A stretch of DNA of 64,000 nucleotides from contig JASAON010001584.1 in assembly GCA_030849065.1 (NCBI GenBank), forward strand, positions 1 to 64,000, read 5' to 3'. This DNA comes from Jaenimonas drosophilae (taxonomy: Eukaryota > Euglenozoa > Kinetoplastea > Trypanosomatida > Trypanosomatidae). The notes below the pieces were generated by a model. That model did not search any database, was not told the origin of the DNA, and was given only the letters and a program-made list of their open reading frames with translations. Shown in pieces: positions 55,833 to 64,000 of the stretch. The translations under genes and the position numbers were made by a program. Position 1 is the first letter of the stretch. Each line of letters starts with the position of its first letter.

Positions 55833-56448
55833 TCAAAATGGTGTTGGGTCCCTGCGTGCACACGTACGTGAAGGGTCAACGTGGTTGGCGGTACGTAGAA
55901 CTGCCCGTAGTCTCGTGAGACTACTGACTTGCAGTGGAGATGCTGGTCGTCTTCGTGCAACAAAACAAAAAAAACACAAATTTTCTAGAATTTTGATGAT
56001 GCGGGCCCCGATGTGCACTGCCATCCCACGCAAGAACCACCTTCGTTATACCCTCCCCACTTCAATCCTCCACCTAGTCTGTGGAAAGATAAGAACAGTT
56101 GGAGGTGAGGTGTGCTCTTGCACATACCGAGTCGTGGATTTATTGGTTTCAAGAGTAACCCCGAAAGCCCCACCATTGTCGTGGGCATTAGTACGATTGA
56201 TGAGCAACATTCTCTCCCCAATCACTTCATCCACTGAGGATGGTATACGATGTGCGTGGATTGGTCTTCATGTGATGAGTGCCATGTACTCTTCTCTCAA
56301 TCTCTTCTCTTGTCTGTCAAAGAAGTCTGCTTCGCGTCTAGTCTGTGCTGGTACACAGGCTACGCTTGAAGTACGTCCGCGGTCACCCCTTCCGCCATCT
56401 ACCGGCACCTTTGTTATTCTATAAGTTGTGAGTTAGGTGGTGGATGGA
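55833..56448 (+). other. Spacer between the two scaffold genes
   Basis: 616 bases, no accepted gene. A-rich sequence lies near 55961-55979. The likely acceptor is AG 56424-56425 or 56435-56436. Confidence 0.5.
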
Positions 56449-59400
56449 ATGCTCGGGCACAACAACAAGGATAACAGAGGGCATCTAGCCTCACCACAGC
56501 GAAGTTGTGCGCTACCTGCGATTGCAAAGCCGCTTCCCTTTCCTCCACCGCTTGGTGATGATGGCAGTAGCTCCAGCTCTAACTCCACCCCACGTGGTAG
56601 ACCAGAATTCATGAAACCCCTCACTACACTCCGCGAGAGAAACCGTCTAGCTCAATCATCTCCAGCACGTGAAGGGAGAGCTTCGGCCTTGTTCAATACT
56701 GGTGAGGCGGCCTACCATCAACCTTCTACCGCAAGTATACTGCAGCCTGAAACGGCACGTGTGGTGCTTCACCACCGCCATCAGCCACGTCCACCGGGCC
56801 TGTACCGCTCGCCAAGCTGTACAGAAGAAAATATGCCTGGCTCCTCCCTCGGTTACTGGACAGTTGCCTACTGCACTCATGGTGGTCGAGAGGTGGCCTC
56901 CGTGAAGCTTCACCCCGCTCTCCTGCGCATCCCGAACAGTGAGCGGTCCGCTGCGGGCCGAGGCCAAGTATGCAACGCTCGTGGAGGCTTTTCGTGCCAG
57001 CAGATTCTTGATGAGATTAGCTACGATGCATCACGTAGGGATCTTCAACTCAGCCATGTTCTCTACCTCGACGGAGACTTCAAAACGTACAATCTCCTCA
57101 CTCCGAAAACTGCACAGTTTGCCACAACTGGACGATTTAGGGCCGTTGTTATCACTGCAGCAGAGCGACTACAGGCGCAGCTTGAGCTGAATCAGAAAAC
57201 CCAACGCATGCAGGAGCTCACCTCCTCCGCCCAAGCGTTGCGGTGTTCAGATCAGGGTAGTGAGGAGGCACTGCTTCGTCGAGATATCGACGTTGCGATG
57301 AGACTACTAGATGGAGAGTTTGAGCATACGGATGCTACACTGCAACGGATGCATCCACCCAGCCCCCCGCCTTCTGTTTCTACTCCCCCGCCCGTTGCAA
57401 CTCCGCCACCTCGGCAGCCTTATGTGATTCCGATGAACATTCGTCGTCGCATTGAGAAGCTGTTGCAGAAGAATGTGGAGGAGATTCACGACCTAGAGAG
57501 GGAGGAGCAGCTCGAGCGGGATATGTTTGATCAGTCCTCAGAGGTGAGCCACATTCTACTCCACTACCTCATTGACTGCCACCTCAACGACATGGACCGG
57601 GCGCATCTGTCGCGTTGGCTGGAGAAGGAGTACAATTGCTGCAGCGATATACATATGGGGGAGATGAACGCCCTACGCAAGCAGGTGCGCGCGGCACTGG
57701 AGGAGGAGGAGATCCGCGATGAAGAGCGCCGGTTGGAGCGCTTCTTGACGGCACCTCCGCGAACAACTTCCGCCGAACCTGCCGATGATGTCTACGACAT
57801 GGAAGAGGACGAAGAAGACGATGTGTATGAAGAGGAACAGAGTGGGGCTTCTTCCACCGCACACTCTGCTGCTGAGCCAGAGGCCACAACGGCGGCCGGT
57901 GAAGTGGAACCGCTCAACCCAACCGAGATGCACAAGGCTGCCCCATCTGAGGACGAGCCGACGCCACGTATCGAAGCCGTGGAGGATGATGTTGAACCAG
58001 AGCGGACCGATATGTTGGGAGAACAGGTAGACGCAAATGGTTCCCAAGAATTGGCGATCGTAGACTCGATGAAGAGCCCGGAAAAGCAGGATTCATCGTC
58101 CAATCCTCCGTGCCCCAACGAGGGAGTCGAAGCTGCCGTGATCGAGAGTGTGCAGCAGCAAGCTGAGACAGCGGCGAAGCCGGAGGACTCACCTCACAGC
58201 AACATATCCTCATCTGCACTACCCGAAGAAGCAGATTCACCAGAGGCAGAACCCGAGGCATCTGCTTCTCTCCCAGCAGCTGAAGAAGCTGTACCTGAAT
58301 CAGCTCCTCCTCCCTATGAAGCCGGTCCCGCAGAGGCGGAGGCAACAACACCATCCGTCAATGATGTATTGCCTGCTTCAGCCTGTGAGAACGCAAGTCC
58401 GCCACAACTGGAGGCATCGCTTCCTACGACGGAGAAGGTTGCTCAGGAATCTTCATCACCAGCGCTGCTACGTGAGGCAAGTCAAGGAGAAGTAGTAGAG
58501 GCAGTGAAGACGCCCTCATCTGAATCTGCTGTGGAGGCAGAGGCAGAAGCCGCAGCCGAACACTTTAGTCCCTCGGAAGAGAAGCCAACAACACCTCCAC
58601 GACAGTTCGTGGCTTCACAAGAGGCATCCAAGTCATCACTGGTGCATAGCTCGTCCCAGCCTAACTCTCTACCAAAGACCCCGTCTTCAAGTTTGGTGGA
58701 TGTTGGTACCAAGGACGTCCAATCTTCTACCTCTCTCCATGAAACCAGTCCGGCAGAGGTGAGACCCACATCTCCGCTCAGCCAATCCACAATTGAGGAA
58801 AAGGAAGTGCCAGAAGCGTCCACTCTGGCCGATGAGGCTAGTTCGCGCCAACCACAGCCTGAGGCTTCACTGCCTTCAGAGAAGGAAGTGACACCTCAGG
58901 ATTCAACGTTGTTGTCTCAGCCACTCCAACCGAACGTCGCGGCAAAACCATCTTGTGAAACTTCTCCAGTGGAAGAATCAAGGGATGGTTTACCTTCGTC
59001 CGACATGGACGCGGACCGAAGCGAGAAGGAAGCTGCGTCGGAGTTGGCTTCTGCCCGTGATTTCCCTGAGAAGGAGGAGATCTCGTGGAGGTCGTCGTCT
59101 GTACCGATGCCACTCTCTCCTCCGCCATCGGAGGAGCGCGCGGAGGACTCGTTAGCATCAGCGGAGGAATCAAACGAGACAGTCGATGAGATGGAGGAGG
59201 AGCCGGAAGACAATGAGCCTCCTCAGCGTGCGCGTGCTCCATCGCCGGATGTCCTAGTGCTGACTGACCCAGATGAGGAGTTGGAGGAGGACATAGGCAA
59301 CAGGCATGATGTAGTAGGTCGTGCCGACGGTGACGGTACAGCGGAATTTGATGAACCCTCTGAAGAAGAATTCGAAGAAGAAGTCGAAGAAGAAGATGTG

Positions 59401-62166
59401 GAGGAGATCGAGGGAGAGGAGGTGGAGAACTTTGAACAGGAATCGACGATTGAGCGGTACGTTTACGATGGCAGCGCATCCTCCTCTGATGAGGATGCAC
59501 CAGCCGACCGTGACCATACGCTGGAGCCTCCTCGAGCGACGGCAACTCCGATTGCTGCGGTACTGAGTGAGTTCTCCGAGCCCGCCTCCCCCGCCGAGGG
59601 TGAAACGGAAGAGGAGATGGAGAAGGAGGAGGAGGTTGAGGAGGCCATGGCATCGTCAGGCTCTGAGGACGAAGAAGGAAGCCCCTCGGCGTCGGAAGGG
59701 AGCAGGAACTCCACCGAGCCGGACATCGTTGCTGTGGTGAGCGACAGCCGCATGACGCGAGCGTCGAAGAGCTCACTTTCGGAGGATGCAGGTGCAGCCA
59801 ACCCTCCCGCCACCACGGAAGACCCCGATTCTCCTCAACCCTCGTCGGAGGACTTCTACGAGGTGTTCAAGCGCAATCGTGCTACACCGAGTGAGCGTGA
59901 AGGCGTACGCAGCCACTACGAGGACTACATCTCTCAGATGATGGCACACCCTTCTCCTGGAAGTAGTAGCCCATCCCGCGATCAAGCAAGCGCAGCCGAG
60001 CCAACGAGTCCGAGCGACCAGGCTGAGGCACTTCAGCTGCTGCCTGCCTACCTGGACGATCATCTCCCCATCGATGAGGAGGTTATGAAGATCCTCTGTG
60101 AGTCTGAACAGATCGTCTGCACCCACCACCGTAAGCCACTCCCTGGGACGGAGTGGGAGATGGTGTTGCGCCACAGCACGCTCTTCTTCAAGAAGGAGTT
60201 CCTGGACGACTTCTCTGACGTGATGGAGTGCGACCCTCACTGCGTACGCAACATTGTCCTTCACGGAGAGGATGGGGTGGTGGACTTTGACTACTTCCAC
60301 GACGTGCGCCGAGGCCCGGAGACCATTGACCTCATCATTGAGGAGTTCTTCTTTCCACGTCTCATGGCCCTCTACGAGTGCAGAAACTTCCTCAAGGAAC
60401 TGGGGCCAGACATCTGCCCTGAAGGCGAGGAAGAGCGGTCACAGGAGAGAACGACGACGGTACCCACGGAAGAGGAGCTGGATGCGATTGAGAACAACCG
60501 CGAAGACAAGATTGAGGGGGCCATGTACGCCGAGAGCGTGAAGGCTTCTATGCTGGATGCAGGAGAACCTAGTAGCGAACAACACGCAGCTCCAGCCCCA
60601 CCAACGGCAGCAGATGACCTAACAGACGAGCAATTAGATGCCATTGAACATAATCACGACGGCAAGATTGAGGGTGCGATGTATGCTGAAAGTGTGAAGG
60701 CTTCTATGCTGGACGCAGGGGAGCCTAGTGCCGAACAACAAGCTCCTCCCCCTTCGGCGCAGACTGATGATACCCCAGACAATCAACTCGATACCATTGA
60801 ACATAATCACGACGGCAAGGTTGATGGTTTTGTGTGCAATGAAAGTGAGAACGCTCCTATGTTCGACGCAGGAGAACCTAGTAGCGAACAACAAGCAGCT
60901 CCAGCCCCGCCAACGGCAGAAAATGACCTGACAGACGAGCAAGTAGATGCCATTGAGCAGAATCGCGACGACAGGATGGAGGGTGCAACGCATGCTGATA
61001 GTGTGAAGGCTTCTATGGTACATGCTGGAGAACCTAGTGCCGAGCAACAAGGAGCACCACCACCACAACCGGCAGATGTACTCGACCAAGACGAACCAGA
61101 CGCAACCGGGGGTCCAGATTCCGCTCGCCAGGAGGTTTTCGCAGAGACGGACGCGGTGGAGGGAACACTGCCCACCTCCACTGCCGAGGCAGTGGACCCC
61201 ACCGCCTCAACGACGGCCTCGGTTGTCGCCCTCACCGAGACCGACGACTCCCCAAACCGTGGGAAGGTCTCCATCCGGGAAAATCGCACCGAGAGTCTCG
61301 CCAACTCCGTTTACAGCGACACTCAGACCACCACTGACCTCCAAGAGACTACTGAGTCGGAGGTACTCCACTCCGTCGAGGTGATGGAGCATGGCCGTCG
61401 CTCTGTGCGGCAGCTGCTTCAAAGCGCAGCTACCCTTCGGTATCCTGATCATAGCTATGGGGTGCCGCTGTACGAATGGGAGACAGGCCTCCCAGGAAGC
61501 AGTGCCTCTGACATGCAAAGCCGTACCGACACCACTGCCACCTACCATAGTCGCAGCCGCAGCTCTCACCGGGGAGCTGACTACCACGTTCATCGTCTGT
61601 GGATGGACCTCACCGCGGATGATCGTGGCTTCGCACTGGAGGCGCTCGCGCAGCGGTGGAAAGATACTCGGCCGCTCACCATCGCCCACGGCGTTGTTCA
61701 CTTAACGGGAGAGGAGTGGTCCAAGATTCTGGAGTGTTGCCCGCTCTTCTTGCGGGATCAGTTTGTAAGTGAGGTCTGTGGGGTGCTTCACCTCGACCCG
61801 GCCTACATCCGCAACGTGGCGCTCTGCTCCACTGCCCATCACCTTCAAGTCCACTTTGACATGGTGGTGGAGAACAGCCCGGCAGTGAAGACGGCGAGCC
61901 TCCTCGCGCTGCAGCAACACGCCTATGACCTGCTTCAGGAGCTCTACGCTGTGCGAGCGCAGATGCAAGATCTGCACCTTGAGGCTGCTCTTGTTGCTCA
62001 GGGGGATCTTCCTCTACTAGCCTTTGAACACGGGGGATGCCCCACCGACACGGAATCATCTGTGAGCCCACCTTCATCATCCCGGCGACTGCCGAGCAAA
62101 CCACTCTCGGCCAGGCCGGAGGGCTCCAGTCGCCGTGTACGTCAAGCAAAGGTGGAGATCAACTAG
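56449..62166 (+). CDS. Giant YWT/DADF plus twin FAZ1-type domain scaffold
   Basis: 1,905 residues. Two GTG codons precede ATG 56449 in frame but are not starts. Order: a YWT/DADF domain at ~135-240 (LGYWTVAYCTHGG, Trp137; VLYLDGDFKTYNLLTP; FRAVVITA); a coiled-coil segment (~330-370) with dense Glu/Arg; a very long Glu/Ser/Pro-rich disordered region (~440-1190) with runs such as EEEFEEEVEEEDVEE; FAZ1-type domain 1 at ~1228-1318 (LPGTEW, Trp1236; FPRLMALYE); four ~51-residue repeats; a linker; FAZ1-type domain 2 at ~1750-1845 (LTGEEW, Trp1757; LLQELYAVR); and a basic tail. Architecture matches the preceding gene. It is likely a long spacer or tether in the cytoskeleton. Confidence 0.83.
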   Translation: MLGHNNKDNRGHLASPQRSCALPAIAKPLPFPPPLGDDGSSSSSNSTPRGRPEFMKPLTTLRERNRLAQSSPAREGRASALFNTGEAAYHQPSTASILQPETARVVLHHRHQPRPPGLYRSPSCTEENMPGSSLGYWTVAYCTHGGREVASVKLHPALLRIPNSERSAAGRGQVCNARGGFSCQQILDEISYDASRRDLQLSHVLYLDGDFKTYNLLTPKTAQFATTGRFRAVVITAAERLQAQLELNQKTQRMQELTSSAQALRCSDQGSEEALLRRDIDVAMRLLDGEFEHTDATLQRMHPPSPPPSVSTPPPVATPPPRQPYVIPMNIRRRIEKLLQKNVEEIHDLEREEQLERDMFDQSSEVSHILLHYLIDCHLNDMDRAHLSRWLEKEYNCCSDIHMGEMNALRKQVRAALEEEEIRDEERRLERFLTAPPRTTSAEPADDVYDMEEDEEDDVYEEEQSGASSTAHSAAEPEATTAAGEVEPLNPTEMHKAAPSEDEPTPRIEAVEDDVEPERTDMLGEQVDANGSQELAIVDSMKSPEKQDSSSNPPCPNEGVEAAVIESVQQQAETAAKPEDSPHSNISSSALPEEADSPEAEPEASASLPAAEEAVPESAPPPYEAGPAEAEATTPSVNDVLPASACENASPPQLEASLPTTEKVAQESSSPALLREASQGEVVEAVKTPSSESAVEAEAEAAAEHFSPSEEKPTTPPRQFVASQEASKSSLVHSSSQPNSLPKTPSSSLVDVGTKDVQSSTSLHETSPAEVRPTSPLSQSTIEEKEVPEASTLADEASSRQPQPEASLPSEKEVTPQDSTLLSQPLQPNVAAKPSCETSPVEESRDGLPSSDMDADRSEKEAASELASARDFPEKEEISWRSSSVPMPLSPPPSEERAEDSLASAEESNETVDEMEEEPEDNEPPQRARAPSPDVLVLTDPDEELEEDIGNRHDVVGRADGDGTAEFDEPSEEEFEEEVEEEDVEEIEGEEVENFEQESTIERYVYDGSASSSDEDAPADRDHTLEPPRATATPIAAVLSEFSEPASPAEGETEEEMEKEEEVEEAMASSGSEDEEGSPSASEGSRNSTEPDIVAVVSDSRMTRASKSSLSEDAGAANPPATTEDPDSPQPSSEDFYEVFKRNRATPSEREGVRSHYEDYISQMMAHPSPGSSSPSRDQASAAEPTSPSDQAEALQLLPAYLDDHLPIDEEVMKILCESEQIVCTHHRKPLPGTEWEMVLRHSTLFFKKEFLDDFSDVMECDPHCVRNIVLHGEDGVVDFDYFHDVRRGPETIDLIIEEFFFPRLMALYECRNFLKELGPDICPEGEEERSQERTTTVPTEEELDAIENNREDKIEGAMYAESVKASMLDAGEPSSEQHAAPAPPTAADDLTDEQLDAIEHNHDGKIEGAMYAESVKASMLDAGEPSAEQQAPPPSAQTDDTPDNQLDTIEHNHDGKVDGFVCNESENAPMFDAGEPSSEQQAAPAPPTAENDLTDEQVDAIEQNRDDRMEGATHADSVKASMVHAGEPSAEQQGAPPPQPADVLDQDEPDATGGPDSARQEVFAETDAVEGTLPTSTAEAVDPTASTTASVVALTETDDSPNRGKVSIRENRTESLANSVYSDTQTTTDLQETTESEVLHSVEVMEHGRRSVRQLLQSAATLRYPDHSYGVPLYEWETGLPGSSASDMQSRTDTTATYHSRSRSSHRGADYHVHRLWMDLTADDRGFALEALAQRWKDTRPLTIAHGVVHLTGEEWSKILECCPLFLRDQFVSEVCGVLHLDPAYIRNVALCSTAHHLQVHFDMVVENSPAVKTASLLALQQHAYDLLQELYAVRAQMQDLHLEAALVAQGDLPLLAFEHGGCPTDTESSVSPPSSSRRLPSKPLSARPEGSSRRVRQAKVEIN
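60466..61089 (+). repeat. Four coding repeats of about 51-52 residues
   Basis: Units start at about 60466, 60622, 60775 and 60931. Each has a DAIExNxDxKxEG core, then an AESVKASMLDAGEPSxEQ-type segment and a Pro/Ala-rich end. The third unit is the most diverged. Confidence 0.85.
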
Positions 62167-62295
62167 GCAGCTAGCCGCTCCACCACATGGCTAGTGGTGC
62201 GTGTGTCAGTAGCTCATTCTCTGTGTGCAACAGAAAAAGACGCCTCTGTTTCTGTGTGTGTCTGGCACATACACGATGTTGCTGCGCCTGCGTCT

Positions 62296-62323
62296 GGCTG
62301 TTCTTTTTTTTTTTGGTGCGCAG
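62296..62323 (+). promoter_or_regulatory. Strong acceptor with only a short ORF following
   Basis: A run of about a dozen Ts is followed by GGTGCGCAG with AG at 62322-62323. The next ATG is at 62334; the next firm gene starts 650 bases later. Confidence 0.5.
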
Positions 62324-62333
62324 GCCCATTTCT

Positions 62334-62543
62334 ATGTATGGTAGATCATCATCATCATATTGCCAGTGTGGCTGCGGCATGTGTTGGGGCATGAGGAGAA
62401 GAGGGGAGAGGAGAGGAGAAGTGCATGTAAAGTTCAACTGGCAAGTTCCTATTTTTTCGTGTTCGCCACGTGTTTTTCCGGATGCGTGCGTCACACAAGG
62501 CTCCGACGAAGGATGGCCTTTGCCTACCTGGAGTCCTCTTTGA
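62334..62543 (+). CDS. Doubtful 69-codon ORF
   Basis: Its ATG lies 10 bases after the strong acceptor at 62323. The peptide begins MYGRSSSSYCQCGCGMCWG and is Arg- and Cys-rich at the start. Part of it derives from an (ATC)n-type run and a purine-rich (GGAGA)n stretch, so chance is likely. It could be an upstream ORF in the leader of the next gene. Confidence 0.15.
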   Translation: MYGRSSSSYCQCGCGMCWGMRRRGERRGEVHVKFNWQVPIFSCSPRVFPDACVTQGSDEGWPLPTWSPL

Positions 62544-62976
62544 CTTCATCTTCCCTGGCAGTTGCACGTCTGCATCTCATCACGAATGTGTTGTGTGCGT
62601 GAAGTGTCGCTGTTGCTATAGCGGAGTTACCATCGTGTTACTCCGTTGTGGGGACTCTATATAATCCCCAGCCTCTTCCTCAGTCGTCCTCCACCTCTAC
62701 AGGCTCCGGCCGTGCTGGCCACACTGGCGTATTCACTCGGCGTAGAAAAGTTGTTCCATGTGTTTCTGACAAACTCCTCACTCATTGTGGCATGCCCACA
62801 TGCACTCTTACACACTCTATGCCTACTGTCCATCATCACCATTACCAATTATATCTTTCCTTTGATGTCTCCAACAGTGTAGATGCTGCCAGTGTGTAGG
62901 ACGACACTCGTGCAGCCATAACAATTTCCCGCTTGATCCGCCATCAAGTGGCCAAAATAGTTCCTCTTGATCGGCC

Positions 62977-64000
62977 ATGCGCTCCCGTCGATCCACGCAG
63001 TTGGAGGTCCCGGACGTTAGTGCGATGGACCCGTGGAAGGATGATCGTTGCCGAGATTTTGTTGCCCTCAACACCATCCAGCGACTACGGGCCTATCACC
63101 TCCCCAAATCTGCCCCGATGCCACCAATCGAGGACGTCAATGTTCTGCGTGCTCGCAATCTTCTTCTTCTTCCACCAGCCTCGCCGGATTTTCGCCCATG
63201 CTGTGGTGAGTTGCCCTCATTGACGTCACGCTCCACCTCACGCAGCTCACACGACGGTGAAAGCCACTCCTCAAGTGCCAGCAGCAGCCGAGCAGCCTCG
63301 GTGGAGCCCCATCACGACGACACGCCACAGGTGAGAGAACACCCGACAGCACCTGCCACACACGAAGAGGAGGCCCCTACCCCCGTCGACGCTGCCCCAA
63401 CAGTGCCGTTGATTGATGCCGCGGTGCCAGAGACCAACTACTGTGCACTTGACCGCGCTCGCATTGTCTTTTTTGGTGCCTCGTCCTTCACGTCCTCGAC
63501 CTCACCTCGTCAGCTTCTGAACACGCCCCATGTCACCATCACTCCATCCGCACAGCGTGGAAGGAATGAACGCTGCAGCGCTGACATCATCTCCACAGCC
63601 CTCTTCCCCTTGGGCGAGACCTCAGATGTCAAGAAGGAGAGAGACCAACCGCATGTAGAGATGGAGCCCGCCACCGCTACACTCGATGGCGCCAACGATG
63701 GCATGGTTGCTCATCCTCCACCTACCAACACAACGGATATGGAGAAGATGAATCTGGAGACCCCGCTGCGTCCCACCCACCCTCCACAAGGCTGCAACAC
63801 CACTGAAGAAGACGGCTACTCACCCTCACCCCAAGCCCAGCCACGCCCATCCGCAGCCATGACGGCCTCCATGGGTCCTACGGACAGTATGACTCCCTTC
63901 AGTCACCACTGTGAGGTGTGCGATGCCTTGGTCAACTACTACCAAGGCCTGTTGGCTCGTGGTGTGGTTCTCGATCGGTACAATCACAAGGACTTGGCCT
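62977..64000 (+). CDS. Unrecognised protein, 3' end cut by window
   Basis: An open frame from ATG 62977 runs without a stop to the right edge (341 complete codons). The N-terminus (MDPWKDDRCRDFVALNTIQR) looks folded; residues ~75-300 are Ser/Pro/Thr-rich and disordered; the visible end has a C-x2-C (HHCEVCDALVNYYQGLLARG) that may begin a zinc-binding or helical domain. Codon use matches the other genes, and a splice acceptor lies at 62876-62877. No FAZ1-type or YWT/DADF domain is seen in the visible part, but either could follow beyond the edge. Confidence 0.7.
   Translation, partial: MRSRRSTQLEVPDVSAMDPWKDDRCRDFVALNTIQRLRAYHLPKSAPMPPIEDVNVLRARNLLLLPPASPDFRPCCGELPSLTSRSTSRSSHDGESHSSSASSSRAASVEPHHDDTPQVREHPTAPATHEEEAPTPVDAAPTVPLIDAAVPETNYCALDRARIVFFGASSFTSSTSPRQLLNTPHVTITPSAQRGRNERCSADIISTALFPLGETSDVKKERDQPHVEMEPATATLDGANDGMVAHPPPTNTTDMEKMNLETPLRPTHPPQGCNTTEEDGYSPSPQAQPRPSAAMTASMGPTDSMTPFSHHCEVCDALVNYYQGLLARGVVLDRYNHKDLA

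Larger units (their letters stand above)
62167..62976 (+). other. Spacer before the last gene
   Basis: 810 bases. It carries a strong acceptor at 62322-62323 with only a short frame after it, and a second acceptor at 62876-62877 (CT tract ending CCAACAG) that better fits the last gene. Confidence 0.5.

Noticed and set aside
1..64000. Mobile elements, rRNA or strand-switch region
   Set aside because: No reverse transcriptase, transposase, terminal repeats or rRNA-like stretches were seen, and all firm genes share one strand.

Overview
The window reads as nuclear DNA of a kinetoplastid flagellate, most likely a trypanosomatid. All 25 supported protein genes lie on the + strand. None shows an intron. 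Genes are separated by 0.2 to 2 kb of T/C-rich spacer, and nearly every spacer carries a long pyrimidine tract followed by AG, the pattern of a spliced-leader trans-splicing acceptor. The protein types agree with this: FAZ1-type domains, very large Ser/Pro-rich kinases, a twin CX9C protein and a PHD protein inside one directional cluster. I cannot name the species from the sequence.

Region by region: 1-5.5 kb holds the 3' part of a protein made almost only of a ~100-residue FAZ1-type domain, then a protein combining a dynein microtubule-binding-domain-like segment, a coiled coil and one FAZ1-type domain. 7.4-11 kb holds a SCO1-type mitochondrial copper chaperone, a single-FAZ1-domain protein and a Ser/Pro-rich membrane protein. 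11.6-19.7 kb holds a tiny 20-cysteine membrane-anchored metallothionein-like protein, a PHD-finger protein, a small basic protein, an ARM-like protein, a PQ-loop membrane protein and an unrecognised protein. 20.8-26.5 kb holds an acylated divergent kinase and a SUMO protease. 27-30.5 kb holds two proteins sharing a Gag1-like clamp (DUF4050-type) C-terminus. 31.4-41.6 kb holds a giant kinase and a giant pseudokinase. 41.8-44.8 kb holds an RRM-like protein, a twin CX9C protein and a divergent FtsJ-like methyltransferase.

44.9-62.2 kb is the most unusual part. Four consecutive genes share a ~100-residue domain that I do not recognise, called here the YWT/DADF domain; it looks like a distant ubiquitin-like/PB1-like fold. 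It occurs six times. Two of these genes also carry two FAZ1-type domains each, separated from it by very long acidic, repeat-bearing linkers. With the genes at the left end, the window holds about 14 FAZ1-type domains in five genes. I infer a locus enriched for cytoskeletal or flagellar scaffold proteins built from two small alpha/beta modules. The last gene is cut by the right edge.

No tRNA, rRNA, mobile element, CRISPR array or minus-strand gene is supported with confidence. Start codons were set by the first ATG after the inferred splice acceptor, so several differ from the longest open frame. All family assignments come from reading motifs and were not searched.
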